DNA of 50,672 bases from an uncultured Ferrovum sp. (GCA_903863375.1 CAIPBT010000072.1:1-50672); one strand, 5' to 3'. Shown: positions 28,701 to 41,043, counted from the stretch's first letter. Program-made: numbers and translations. The notes: generated from the letters alone by a model not told the origin.

Positions 28701-29428
28701 TCATGGCCAGGCCGGCCAAGCCCGGCGGCAGTGGCAGATCTTCCATCGAGGTGGTCAGACGCTGTGGCAACCGAGGGTGGTACAGGCCCACCTCCGGATA
28801 TTCCCGGGGGGCTTCGGCCTTCACCGGGGTGAGCAAGGCGGTCGCCGGCACATAGCGCTCGACCAGCATGCGTACCAGGTTGAGCAGATTGTCTTCCGAA
28901 CCGGACAGCCAGTACTGCATGCCCTGGAAGTAGCTGCGCAGGTCTTGGGCGGTGCCTGGAATGAAGCGCAGGATCTGCGGCAAGCGCCGCAGCATGGTCA
29001 TCTGTCGGGCGCCGCCCACCTGCTGTTTGCCGGCTCCGCGCAGCTTTTTCAGGAAGGCCATCGCCGGGGTGTCGGGCGCACTCATGTCGAGCCGGTCCAG
29101 CCGGGTCAGCCGGACGAGTTCACCGGCACTCATGCAGCACAGCAGCCCCAGGATGGTGTCCCGCCGTGCCTCGAGCAGCGGCTTGATGGTACGGATTTGG
29201 TCATCCAGAAACAGCATCGAGACGAACAGCAGGTCGGCGCCAGCAATCGCTTCCGTGCAGGCCGCCAGCGCCAGCGGATGCTCCCAGTCAGCTGCGGCAT
29301 GCATCTCCAGCTGCAACCCGGGAATTTCGGGGGCGAGCCGTTTCTGCACGCTGGCACAGGCTGCGCTCAGGTGATGGTCGAGGGTGACGATCACCACGCG
29401 CAGCGGACGACCTTGCTGGGCACCAGAT

Positions 29429-29457
<29 letters not shown>
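25756..29457 (-). CDS. bchH: Magnesium chelatase subunit H
   Basis: Large porphyrin-binding subunit of magnesium chelatase (CobN/BchH family), 1233 residues, the expected size. Features include the N-terminal [13 protein letters not shown] region, [24 protein letters not shown], the [20 protein letters not shown] segment, [45 protein letters not shown] and the C-terminal [21 protein letters not shown]. The ATG at 29457 has GGAG 7 nt upstream and overlaps the end of bchB by 29 bp. Its BchI and BchD partners lie later in the same gene run. Confidence 0.97.
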
Positions 29458-33104
<3,647 letters not shown>

Positions 33105-33212
33105 CGTTAAACCCTCCCGCCCCGCATCACAGGTCACCCGTGGCCATGACTGAAAATCCGCCTGAAACGCTTTGTCCTGCATGGCTGCCCCTGCCCGTGA
33201 TGCTCTCGTTGA

Positions 33213-33230
33213 TCCAATCTATGCCTGACA
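33213..33230. promoter_or_regulatory. Degenerate PpsR-type box over the bchF -10
   Basis: Reads TCC-N12-ACA, two bases off the left half of the consensus. It is exactly 8 bp from the perfect box at 33239-33256 and covers the bchF -10, the same geometry as at bchC. Weak by itself. Confidence 0.35.
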
Positions 33231-33244
33231 TATTGAGTTGTCAA
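33216..33244 (-). promoter_or_regulatory. Sigma70-type promoter for bchF
   Basis: On the minus strand TTGACA (complement of 33239-33244) is followed after 17 bp by TAGATT (complement of 33216-33221), four of six -10 bases. The -35 is part of a perfect PpsR box. The start point would be near 33209, about 105 nt before the chosen bchF GTG. Confidence 0.6.
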
Positions 33245-33256
33245 CAACAATTGACA
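33239..33256. promoter_or_regulatory. PpsR/CrtJ box over the bchF -35
   Basis: Perfect TGT-N12-ACA (TGTCAACAACAATTGACA). It is an inverted repeat (TGTCAA/TTGACA) and contains TTGACA in both orientations, so it could block a promoter in either direction. Confidence 0.75.
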
Positions 33257-33305
33257 CGCCGCCTGTCAGGCCGGGCTTTTTATTTGTGCAAAGGGCTGGT
33301 TATTT

Positions 33306-33323
33306 TGTTCTAGACAGAACACA
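33306..33323. promoter_or_regulatory. PpsR/CrtJ box near aerR
   Basis: Perfect TGT-N12-ACA (TGTTCTAGACAGAACACA), 49 bp from the box at 33239-33256 and 74 bp upstream of the aerR start. Its inner TGTTCT/AGAACA is itself an inverted repeat. Widely spaced box pairs are known for other PpsR-controlled divergent regions. I could not place convincing -35/-10 boxes for aerR. Confidence 0.7.
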
Positions 33324-33397
33324 ATGGCCGAAATGCCAGAATAGGCACGCGGTTAGATCACCATAGAGTGTCAACTTGCACCAGGGAGGTAAAGGGA

Positions 33398-34324
33398 ATG
33401 GCTTCTTCGGATGAGGACAGTGTCAGCAGACGTGTACGCCAACGCCAGTACGATGCGATCACCGTGTTGTGGCCAAGAAGCTCGAATCGAGCACCTGGCC
33501 CGCTCCGCGCGGATGTCGCAGCGCGCACGTCGGCACAGCGCAACCTTCGCAGCACCATCCAGCGCGACATCATTCCGCGCCTGTTGCTGGCCCATGCCGT
33601 TCCCCTCGGCGGCGACGGCGCAGGCGGGTTGCTTGCTTGGCCGGTTTCGGCCGTCGACATCCTGGGATGCGTCGAATCGACTGCGGATTGTGCCGTTGAG
33701 CAGGACCGGACCGGCGTGCGCGAATGTCTTGACCAGGCCCTGTTGTGGGGACTGCCGATCGAACAGGTCTACATCCAGATTTTGGGTGGTGCCGCGGGCG
33801 CACTGGGCGACCGCTGGGGCCGCGACACGCTGGACTTTGTCCGGGTTGCCATCGCCATGGGCGTGCTGCAGGCCTCCCTGCGCGAGTTCGCGCAGGATCA
33901 TCAGCATGAAGCGGCCGGGCTTTCCTCGTCACGCCGCATCCTGCTGCTGCCAACCCCTGGCGAAAGTCACTCCTTTGGCAGTTCGGTGGTGGCTGAAGTA
34001 TTCCGCCACCGGGGCTGGAACGTCGATTCAGAATTCAACCTCGGTTGTCACGAGATCAGCGCGATCCTGCGCAGCGAATGGTTCGACGTGGTCGGGCTTT
34101 CGCTGGGCAGTGAACGCAACCTGCAACAACTGTCCGAGACCATCCGTCAGATCCACCGCCACTCGCGCAACCGCCGGGTGGGCATTCTGGTGGGCGGTCC
34201 CGTCTTTGCCAAACATCCCGAATGGCTTACCTGCTGTGGCGGTGACGCCTTTGGCAGTGATGCCAGCCACGCAGTCGAACAGGCCTGTCGCCTGGTCGGA
34301 CTGCTGGCAGAAAGCCGGGGATGA
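33398..34324 (+). CDS. aerR: AerR/PpaA-type cobalamin-binding antirepressor of PpsR
   Basis: Regulator that, in the known family, binds a cobalamin through its C-terminal domain and relieves or modifies PpsR/CrtJ repression. The 308-residue protein has an N-terminal variable region, a helical segment with GGAAGALGDRWGRDTLDFVRV, and a B12-type Rossmann domain starting ILLLPTPGESHSFG with His191 as the expected axial ligand, then VAEVFRHRGWNV, and GLSLGSERNL. Start ATG at 33398 is preceded by AGGGAGG; a GTG ten codons earlier is less likely. It stands directly upstream of ppsR and divergent from bchF, as in Rhodobacter, and has PpsR boxes upstream, which suggests feedback. PpaA and AerR are close relatives, so the exact symbol is less certain than the family. 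Confidence 0.86.
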   Translation: MASSDEDSVSRRVRQRQYDAITVLWPRSSNRAPGPLRADVAARTSAQRNLRSTIQRDIIPRLLLAHAVPLGGDGAGGLLAWPVSAVDILGCVESTADCAVEQDRTGVRECLDQALLWGLPIEQVYIQILGGAAGALGDRWGRDTLDFVRVAIAMGVLQASLREFAQDHQHEAAGLSSSRRILLLPTPGESHSFGSSVVAEVFRHRGWNVDSEFNLGCHEISAILRSEWFDVVGLSLGSERNLQQLSETIRQIHRHSRNRRVGILVGGPVFAKHPEWLTCCGGDAFGSDASHAVEQACRLVGLLAESRG

Positions 34325-34364
34325 TCATGGCATCACCGTGAATCCTCACTAGGAAGTGCAGAAT

Positions 34365-35819
34365 ATGGACGGAAATCTTTCCCGCGAGACGGTAAGACCG
34401 TTTGTCAACCCCAGATCCAGCTTAAGGGGACTTGATGCCGACCTGACTGCCATCATCATCGCCGCTGCGGCCGACATCGCCGTGGTGGTGGATGCCACCG
34501 GAACCGTGTGCGACGTCGCCAGCAGCAACGAACTGCGTCATCTCGACGCCGCAGAACGCTGGATCGGGTTACCGCTCACGGCATGCGTGACGGCCGAGTC
34601 CGTCGACAAGATCGAGTCCCTGCTGGCCTCCGGGGCAAGCCATCCCCTGACCGGCTGGCGGCAGATCAACCACCCCCTGCCACGCCATGACGATGTTCCG
34701 GTGCTGTATGCCTGCGCCTCGCTCGGCCACGAAGGTCGGCTGCTGTTTCTCGGCCGCGACCTTCGCCCCATGGCTGCCCTGCAGCAAAGCCTGCTGCAGG
34801 CGCAACAAAGCATGGAGCGCCAGTACGCCCGCCTGCGCCAGTCGGAGACCCGCTACCGCCTGCTGTTTCAGCTGTGCAGCGAAGCCGTGGTGATCTGCGA
34901 GGCGGCCAGCCAGAAGATCATCGAGGTCAATCCAGCTGCAGCGGAGCTGATGGGCCCCGGACAACGACGCCTGGTAGGACGCACCTTTCCGGAAGGCCTG
35001 CACGAATCCAGTGCGGCAGCGGTGGAATCGCTGCTCGCCACCGTGCGGGCAGCGGGCCGGGCAGATCCGGTTGACGCCCTGTTGAGTAACGGTGGACGCG
35101 TGACGGTCAACGCCACCCTGTTCCGCCAGGAACACGCGGCCCACCTGCTGATCCGCATCGTGCCGCGCGAGGGCAAGCCGTCCAGTCAGGAAGAAGATCT
35201 GGACCGCTCGCTCAGCATGATCCAGCAGTTGCCGGACGGCTTTGTGGTCACCAACACCCAGGGACAGATCCGCAGTGCCAACCTGGCCTTCCTCGATCTG
35301 GCCGAGGTCGCCTCTGAGGAACAGGTGCGCGGTGAAGAGCTTGGCCGCTGGCTGGGCCGTCCTGGCGTCGACTTCCCGCTACTGCTGAACAGCCTGCGCG
35401 AACACGGTACCGTGCGCCTGTTCAGCTCGTCGATCCGCGGGGAGTATGGTTCGAGCACCGAGGTTGAAATTTCTGCCACCAGCACGCCAGACCATGACAA
35501 GAACTGGATGGGCTTCTCGATTCGGCCGATGCAGGCCCGGCTGCGCCCGCGCGATGGCCGCACCCCGGAACTGCCGCGTTCGCTGGATCAGCTCACCGAC
35601 CTGATCGGACGCGTTCCGCTGAAGGATCTGGTGCGCGAAACCACCGACGTGATCGAACGCATGTGCATCGAATCGGCCCTGACACTGACCGGTGACAACC
35701 GCGCCTCGGCAGCCGAGATGCTCGGACTGTCGCGCCAAAGCCTTTACGTCAAGCTGCACCGCTATGGTCTGGGCGACCTTCCGGCCACGCCGGACGCCGA
35801 AAGCGAGCGTGCTGGCTAA
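34365..35819 (+). CDS. ppsR: PpsR/CrtJ transcriptional repressor of photosynthesis genes
   Basis: DNA-binding repressor (in some betaproteobacteria also activator) of bch, crt and puc genes under oxygen. The 484-residue protein has an N-terminal domain with PAS-like features (about 28-135), a coiled helix (136-165), two PAS domains (about 166-265 and 278-385) and a C-terminal Fis-type helix-turn-helix ending DNRASAAEMLGLSRQSLYVKLHRYGLG (444-470). Cys434 lies just before the helix-turn-helix. There is no Cys between residue 178 and 434, so the second Cys of the Rhodobacter redox pair is absent. Start ATG at 34365 with AGGAAG upstream. Its target boxes, TGT-N12-ACA, are present at several places in the window. 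Confidence 0.95.
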   Translation: MDGNLSRETVRPFVNPRSSLRGLDADLTAIIIAAAADIAVVVDATGTVCDVASSNELRHLDAAERWIGLPLTACVTAESVDKIESLLASGASHPLTGWRQINHPLPRHDDVPVLYACASLGHEGRLLFLGRDLRPMAALQQSLLQAQQSMERQYARLRQSETRYRLLFQLCSEAVVICEAASQKIIEVNPAAAELMGPGQRRLVGRTFPEGLHESSAAAVESLLATVRAAGRADPVDALLSNGGRVTVNATLFRQEHAAHLLIRIVPREGKPSSQEEDLDRSLSMIQQLPDGFVVTNTQGQIRSANLAFLDLAEVASEEQVRGEELGRWLGRPGVDFPLLLNSLREHGTVRLFSSSIRGEYGSSTEVEISATSTPDHDKNWMGFSIRPMQARLRPRDGRTPELPRSLDQLTDLIGRVPLKDLVRETTDVIERMCIESALTLTGDNRASAAEMLGLSRQSLYVKLHRYGLGDLPATPDAESERAG

Positions 35820-35855
35820 GCATCGGCGGGTTGCCTGCCGCCACACCGGCCCGAC

Positions 35856-35873
35856 TGTCAGCCTTTATTGACG
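35856..35873. promoter_or_regulatory. Possible PpsR box upstream of bchG
   Basis: TGT-N12-ACG, one base off consensus, 30 bp before the bchG start in the 83-bp gap after ppsR. Single and without a partner at 8 bp, so only a candidate. Confidence 0.3.
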
Positions 35874-35902
35874 GTCTGTACTGTCAGGCGTAAGGTGGGC
35901 TC

Positions 35903-36796
35903 ATGGACCTGCCCCGCCCCACTGCCCTGCTGGAACTGCTGAAGCCCATCACCTGGTTCCCGCCCATGTGGGCATTCGGCTGTGGGGTTGCCTCGAGCCC
36001 AGCGCCCCTGAGCGGGCATGCCGGCATCCTGCTCGTTGGCGTGCTGCTGACCGGCCCCCTGGTGTGCGCCACCAGCCAGGTGGTAAACGACTGGTACGAC
36101 CGGGACGTCGACGCCGTGAACGAGCCACGACGACCCATTCCGTCGGGACGCATTCCGGGAACCTGGGGATTCTGGCTGGGCATCCTGTGGACCCTGCTGT
36201 CCCTGCTGGTGGCGCAAGGGCTTGGCCGCTGGGGACTGGCCGCCACCACGCTCGGGCTCGTGCTTGCCTGGCTGTACAGCGCGCCACCGGTGCGCCTGAA
36301 ACAGAACGGCTGGTGGGGCAATACGGCCTGCGGGCTCTGCTACGAAGGCCTGCCATGGATCACCGGTGCTGCCCTGGTCAGCGCCAGCGGGCATCCGTCC
36401 ATGCCGGCGGTGACCGTTGCCTTGCTCTACAGCGCCGGGGCACACGGCATCATGACCCTGAATGATTTCAAGTCGCTGGAAGGCGACCGCCTGCACGGCG
36501 TACGCAGCCTGCCCGTCCAGCTAGGCACGCACTGGGCAGCGCGCTGTGCCTGCCTGGTGATGGCGCTGCCACAGCTAGCGGTGATCGCGCTGCTCGCCCA
36601 CTGGCAGCGAGAGCAGCATGCCCTGGCGGTTGCCCTGCTGCTCGCCAGCCAACTGGTGTTGATGGCGCAATGGCTGCGTCATCCCAGGGCGCTGGCCCCC
36701 TGGTACCAGGGTACCGGCGTGACTCTCTACGTGCTGGGCATGCTGGTGACCGCTTTTGCCCTGTCCTCCCTGCCCATCGCTGGAAACCTGCCGTGA
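35903..36796 (+). CDS. bchG: Bacteriochlorophyll synthase (geranylgeranyl/phytyl transferase)
   Basis: UbiA-family membrane prenyltransferase that esterifies bacteriochlorophyllide a. The 297-residue protein has the first aspartate-rich motif NDWYDRDVDAVNEPRRPIPSG (about 62-82) and the second DFKSLEGDRLHGVRSLPVQLG (about 188-208), with around eight hydrophobic helices and the YSAPPVRLKQNGWWGN block. ATG at 35903 has AAGGTGGG upstream. It is followed by a PucC-family gene, the usual partner. Confidence 0.95.
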   Translation: MDLPRPTALLELLKPITWFPPMWAFGCGVASSPAPLSGHAGILLVGVLLTGPLVCATSQVVNDWYDRDVDAVNEPRRPIPSGRIPGTWGFWLGILWTLLSLLVAQGLGRWGLAATTLGLVLAWLYSAPPVRLKQNGWWGNTACGLCYEGLPWITGAALVSASGHPSMPAVTVALLYSAGAHGIMTLNDFKSLEGDRLHGVRSLPVQLGTHWAARCACLVMALPQLAVIALLAHWQREQHALAVALLLASQLVLMAQWLRHPRALAPWYQGTGVTLYVLGMLVTAFALSSLPIAGNLP

Positions 36797-36830
36797 ACAG
36801 CAGCGGCCTGCCCTTTTCTGTGAGCCTGTC

Positions 36831-38195
36831 ATGAGCGCTGTCCCCCTGTCTTCCGCCAATCCATCCGACGAGCCCGTATCGCTGGGCCTCGCACCGGCCA
36901 CCGCAGGCCTCGGCTGGCTTGGCATTGCCCGCCTCGGACTGGTGCAGGCGTCGCTGGGCGCGGTGGTGGTACTGGCCACCGGAGCCCTCAATCGCATCAT
37001 GGTGCTGGAAATGGGCCTGCCAGCCCTCATTCCAGGGCTGCTGATTGCCTGGCATTACCTGATCCAGGTGATCCGGCCCCGCTTGGGTCATGGCTCCGAT
37101 CAGGGAGGGCGACGGACCCCCTGGGTGGTCGGCGGGGTATTCGCCCTCGCGCTCGGTGCCATCGGGGCCGCCGTTGCCACCGCCGTCATGGCACGACACC
37201 CCCTGGCAGGGGTGTTGCTGGCCATGGTCGACTACAGCCTGATCGGCGCCGGTGTCGGCTGCGCCGGTACCAACCTGCTTGTGCTGCTGGCCCAGGAAAC
37301 CGCGCCCAGCCGGCGGCCGGCAGCGGCCACCATGGCCTGGATCATGATGATTGTCGGGTTCGTGCTGACCACCGCCATCGCCGGACGGATGCTCGACCCT
37401 TACAGCCCCACCCGCACGCTTGCCGTGGTCGCCAGCGTTTCTGCCATCGCCCTGTTCACCACCCTGCTGGCCGTACTCGGCATCGAGCCGCGGCGTGCCC
37501 CGGCGGTGCGGCCGACCGGTCGGCCTGAGACAGCAGCGGACGACCCGGCACCGGACTTCGGCGCCGCCCTGCGCGAAGTGTGGGCCGAACCGCAGGCCCG
37601 CCGTTTTGCCAGCTTCGTGTTTCTGGCCATGCTGGCCTACAGTGCCCAGGAACTCCTGCTCGACCCCTTTGCCGGTGCCGTGTACGGATATTCACCCGGT
37701 GCGTCGACCCGGCTGTCTTCCTACCAGCATGGCGGTGCGCTGCTGGGCATGCTGCTGGTGGCCGCGAGCGGGCTCTGGCAGGTCACCCGAGAGGTTTTTT
37801 CGCCACGCGTATCCACGCTGGCAGGGTGCGTGGGTTCGGCGGCCCTGCTGGGATTGCTGGGGCTGTCGGCCATCCTGCACCTGGGCTGGTCGCTGCCGCC
37901 GGTGGTGTTCATCCTGGGCGTCGCCAATGGCTGCTTCGCCGTCTCGGCGATTGCCGCCATGATGCAGATGGTCTCGCAGGGCGCCAGGCGCCGCGAAGGG
38001 GTCCGGATGGGGCTGTGGGGGGCTGCGCAGGCCCTGGCCTTTGCGGCAGGGGGCGTGACCGGCACCGGCCTGTCTGATCTGGCGCGCTTCTGGTGGCAGG
38101 ACCCTGGCCTCGCGTATGGACTGGTGTTCGGACTGCAGGGCCTGCTGTTCCTCGCGGCAGCCGGGCTTGCCCGCGGGCTCTGGCCGAAAGGATGA
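36831..38195 (+). CDS. PucC-family (BCD/LhaA branch) membrane protein next to bchG
   Basis: 454-residue polytopic membrane protein of the PucC/LhaA group within the major-facilitator superfamily. It matches the position and type of the ORF427/428 product between bchG and bchP in Rhodobacter: ATGALNRIMVLEMGLPALIPGLLIAWHYLIQVIRPRLGHGSDQ (about 55-98), MDDPY-like AYSAQELLLDPFAGAVYGYSPGAST and RREGVRMGLWGAAQALAF. About 12 hydrophobic segments are visible. The family acts in antenna assembly or bacteriochlorophyll delivery; this particular member's job is not defined. ATG at 36831, 34 bp after bchG. The stop overlaps the tspO start as ATGA. Confidence 0.88.
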   Translation: MSAVPLSSANPSDEPVSLGLAPATAGLGWLGIARLGLVQASLGAVVVLATGALNRIMVLEMGLPALIPGLLIAWHYLIQVIRPRLGHGSDQGGRRTPWVVGGVFALALGAIGAAVATAVMARHPLAGVLLAMVDYSLIGAGVGCAGTNLLVLLAQETAPSRRPAAATMAWIMMIVGFVLTTAIAGRMLDPYSPTRTLAVVASVSAIALFTTLLAVLGIEPRRAPAVRPTGRPETAADDPAPDFGAALREVWAEPQARRFASFVFLAMLAYSAQELLLDPFAGAVYGYSPGASTRLSSYQHGGALLGMLLVAASGLWQVTREVFSPRVSTLAGCVGSAALLGLLGLSAILHLGWSLPPVVFILGVANGCFAVSAIAAMMQMVSQGARRREGVRMGLWGAAQALAFAAGGVTGTGLSDLARFWWQDPGLAYGLVFGLQGLLFLAAAGLARGLWPKG

Positions 38196-38743
38196 GCGCC
38201 CTGCGGCTGCGTCCTCCGGTCCTGACGGTTGCCATCCTGGCCATTCTCGTGGCGGCAGCCGCTGGCCTCGCCACCGATCTGGGTCCCTGGTATCGCGCCT
38301 TGCGGCTGCCGGAGTGGAAGCCACCCGACGCCGCGTTTGGTCCGATCTGGACCGCGATCTTCACGGCCTGTGCGATCGCCGCCGTGCGCTGCTGGGACGC
38401 CGCCGACACGGTCGACGCCAGACGGCGCGTGGTGGTGCTGTTCGCCGTCAACGCCATCCTCAACGTGATGTGGAGCGTGCTGTTCTTCGCCCTGCACCGG
38501 CCCGACTGGGCGGTCTGGGAAGTGATCCCGCTCTGGCTGTCGGTGCTGGCCCTGCTGCTGGGCTTGCGTCAGCTCGACCGACTGGTGGTGCCATTGCTGC
38601 TGCCGTATCTGCTTTGGGTGGGGGTGGCCGCCGCGATGAATGCGCAGATCGTGCAGGAAAATGCCCCCTGGCCGCAGCCACCGGTTGCCGCCACTCCAGT
38701 GGCTGGGACGGCTCAGGGCGTTCCGTTGTCGCGCACACCCTGA
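38192..38743 (+). CDS. tspO: TspO/MBR-family tryptophan-rich membrane protein
   Basis: Five-helix outer- or inner-membrane porphyrin/sterol-binding protein; in Rhodobacter sphaeroides TspO dampens photopigment gene expression under oxygen. The 183-residue protein has WYRALRLPEWKPPDAAFGPIWTAIF (about 33-57), the NAILNVMWSVLFFALHRPDWAVWEVIPLWLSV block, and hydrophobic C-terminal helices. Its last ~25 residues (Pro/Ala-rich) are not part of the fold. Start ATG at 38192 overlaps the previous stop. It stands where bchP would be expected after the bchG-pucC pair. The 3' end overlaps by 31 bp the convergent gene on the other strand. Confidence 0.9.
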   Translation: MSALRLRPPVLTVAILAILVAAAAGLATDLGPWYRALRLPEWKPPDAAFGPIWTAIFTACAIAAVRCWDAADTVDARRRVVVLFAVNAILNVMWSVLFFALHRPDWAVWEVIPLWLSVLALLLGLRQLDRLVVPLLLPYLLWVGVAAAMNAQIVQENAPWPQPPVAATPVAGTAQGVPLSRTP

Positions 38744-39132
38744 ACAAAATATTCGGTCTCGCCAAAGCAGGTGGTCGGCACGCCCCGATGCTGTTCATAG
38801 GTCACGACCACCCGGTGTCCCAGCAGGGTATTCATGTTTTGGGCGACGGCCGCCGAGGGCACCGTGAAGGCGAATTTTTCCGGTACCGTGCCGGCCAGCG
38901 GGGTCAGCAACAGTTCCCCTTCCCAGGTCTTGCACAGCCAGCCCTTGTGCGAAATTTTCTGCAGTACGCCGGCGCGCTCCCCGTCCGAATAGGACACATG
39001 CAGCGACGCCCAGGTATAGCCGACCAGCAGCAGCAGGGACGCCACGGCAAACATCAGCAGGGTGCGCCGCACGCGCTGCATGAGGGTCCGGCCGGCCGGC
39101 ACGGCAGAAGAGGATGAGGGGGTCTGGGTCAC
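38713..39132 (-). CDS. Single-helix membrane protein of unknown function
   Basis: 139 residues with one N-terminal membrane helix (about 23-42, LLMFAVASLLLLVGYTWASL) and a conserved-looking soluble part: SYSDGERAGVLQKISHKGWLCKTWEGELLL, FTVPSAAVAQNMN and VVVTYEQHRGVPTTCFGETEYFV. Proteins of this look are common in proteobacteria, sometimes mis-labelled as 6-phosphogluconate dehydrogenase; I know no proven role. The start is GTG at 39132, overlapping the acyl-CoA ligase stop as GTGA, so the two are probably co-translated. Not obviously tied to photosynthesis. Confidence 0.78.
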   Translation of the reverse strand: MTQTPSSSSAVPAGRTLMQRVRRTLLMFAVASLLLLVGYTWASLHVSYSDGERAGVLQKISHKGWLCKTWEGELLLTPLAGTVPEKFAFTVPSAAVAQNMNTLLGHRVVVTYEQHRGVPTTCFGETEYFVQGVRDNGTP

Positions 39133-40775
39133 TGGAGGGCCTCCGAGGATTTCAGTTGGGAACGCAGGACAAATTTCTGGATCTTGCCCGTCGCCGTTTT
39201 CGGCAGCGGTGCAAAGACAATGCGACGGGGTACTTTGAAGCGGGCAAGATGGGCACGACAGTGCTCGATGATCGCATCGGCATCGCCGACCACGCCATCA
39301 CGCAGTTCAATGAACGCGCAGGGCACCTCGCCCCAGCGCACATCCGGCATGGCGACCACGGCCGCCAGCAACACATCCGGATGGCGGAACAGCACATCCT
39401 CGACTTCGACCGAGGAGATGTTTTCTCCCCCGGAAATGATGATGTCCTTGCTGCGGTCACGAATCTTGATGTAGCCGTCCGGCTCGGTCACCGCCAGATC
39501 GCCGGTGCGGAACCAGCCGCCACGGAAACATGCTTCGGTGGCGGCTGGATTGCGCAGGTACCCCTTCATCACGATGTTGCCGCGGAACATGATCTCGCCA
39601 ATCGTTTCTCCGTCAGCGGGCACGGGTTGAAGGGTTTCGGGATCGAGCACGGCCACCGCCTCCTGCATCAGGTTGGGCACGCCCTGTCGGCCGTTCAGCC
39701 GCGCACGTTCCTGGATCGGCAGGAGTTCCCAGTCATCCTGCCGGGCACAGACGGCTGCAGGACCATAGGTTTCGGTCAGGCCGTACACGTGGGTGATGCG
39801 CACGCCCAGTCGCTCCATGCCCTCGATGATCGCGGCGGGCGGTGCGGCACCGGCAATCAGCGCTTCGACCGGATGGCCAAAGCCACCTGCCAGCGTGCCG
39901 ACAGCATTGATCAGCATACCGTGCACGATCGGTGCCCCGCAGAAGTGGGTCACCCGATGCTGCTGGATCAGCCGGAAGATTTCGGCCGGATCCACCTTGC
40001 GCAGGCAGACGTTGACGCCCGCGAGGGCGGCCAGCGTCCAGGGAAAACACCAGCCGTTGCAATGAAACATCGGCAAGGTCCAAAGATAGGTGGCGTGCCG
40101 CGGCATGCCCCAATCGACAATGTTGGCGACGGCATTCAGATAGGCGCCGCGATGGTGGGTAACCACCCCTTTCGGATCACCCGTGGTGCCAGAGGTGTAA
40201 TTGAGCGAGATGGCATCCCATTCATCGGCCGGCAAGCTGCCGGCATACGCCGGATCACCCTGCGCCAGCAGGTCTTCATATTCCACCTGACCGATGGCAG
40301 CACCAATCAAACAGGCCGGATCGTCAACATCCACCACCAGCGGGGCGGCGTCTCCCAGCATCGCAATGGCCGGGCCGATCACGGCGCTGAATTCGCGGTC
40401 GGTCAGCAATACCCGCGCGCGGCCATGTTCCAGCATGAAGGCAATCGATGCCGCATCGAGCCGGATGTTCAGCGTGTTGAGCACGGCGCCGCACAGCGGA
40501 ACCGCAAAGTGCGCCTCCACCATCGCCGGCACGTTGGGCAGCATCACGGCAACGGTATCGCCCGCCTGCACACCGCGTGCCACCAGTGCCGAGGCCAGAC
40601 GGGCCACCCGCTGCGACACCTCCCCCCAGGTCAGACAGCGAGAGCCGTGCACGATCGCGGGCCTGGTGGGATACAGCGCGGCGGTGCGTCGCAGGAAGCT
40701 GAGCGGCGACAGGGGAACGAAATTTGCGGAACGGCGATCAAGATCAGGGTCGTTTACGCCAGTGCGGGATGCCAT
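39129..40775 (-). CDS. AMP-dependent acyl-CoA synthetase
   Basis: Acyl-adenylate-forming enzyme, 548 residues. The AMP-binding signature YTSGTTGDPKGVVTHHRG lies near residues 193-210, followed by HVYGLTETYGPA (A5-type), GWFRTGDLAV and RSKDIIISGGENISSVEVEDVL, and the catalytic Lys region PKTATGKIQKF at the C-terminus. The pattern resembles medium/long-chain acyl-CoA ligases; the true substrate cannot be read from sequence. ATG at 40775 has AGGAGGAG upstream. Divergent from msrB across a 268-bp gap in which I see no clear boxes. Confidence 0.9.
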   Translation of the reverse strand: MASRTGVNDPDLDRRSANFVPLSPLSFLRRTAALYPTRPAIVHGSRCLTWGEVSQRVARLASALVARGVQAGDTVAVMLPNVPAMVEAHFAVPLCGAVLNTLNIRLDAASIAFMLEHGRARVLLTDREFSAVIGPAIAMLGDAAPLVVDVDDPACLIGAAIGQVEYEDLLAQGDPAYAGSLPADEWDAISLNYTSGTTGDPKGVVTHHRGAYLNAVANIVDWGMPRHATYLWTLPMFHCNGWCFPWTLAALAGVNVCLRKVDPAEIFRLIQQHRVTHFCGAPIVHGMLINAVGTLAGGFGHPVEALIAGAAPPAAIIEGMERLGVRITHVYGLTETYGPAAVCARQDDWELLPIQERARLNGRQGVPNLMQEAVAVLDPETLQPVPADGETIGEIMFRGNIVMKGYLRNPAATEACFRGGWFRTGDLAVTEPDGYIKIRDRSKDIIISGGENISSVEVEDVLFRHPDVLLAAVVAMPDVRWGEVPCAFIELRDGVVGDADAIIEHCRAHLARFKVPRRIVFAPLPKTATGKIQKFVLRSQLKSSEALQ

Positions 40776-41043
40776 GCCAGTACTCCTCCTTGCAAGGTGC
40801 GACGGTCAGACGGAGCCTATGCTGGCTCCTGCCAGCCGCGGCCGGGGCGGCCGCACCGGCCTCGCTCCCCATGCAACGCGGGGGAATGGCCTGGTTGGCG
40901 CACTGGTCGTGACTGCCCGTATTGTAAGGAATCCGCCGGGTGCCGCGACGACTTCTCCGTGAGGGCAGTGCTGCCGACTGCCGCCGTTACCCGCCAGATT
41001 GGCGTTACCCCTTTCCGTCACCCCCTGTCCTTGGAGCTTTCAC

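Noticed and set aside
36831-38195. A bchP or second lhaA identity for the PucC-family gene
   Set aside because: It has MFS helices and PucC motifs rather than an FAD-binding fold, and its position after bchG fits the ORF427/428 type; lhaA is already present before puhA.
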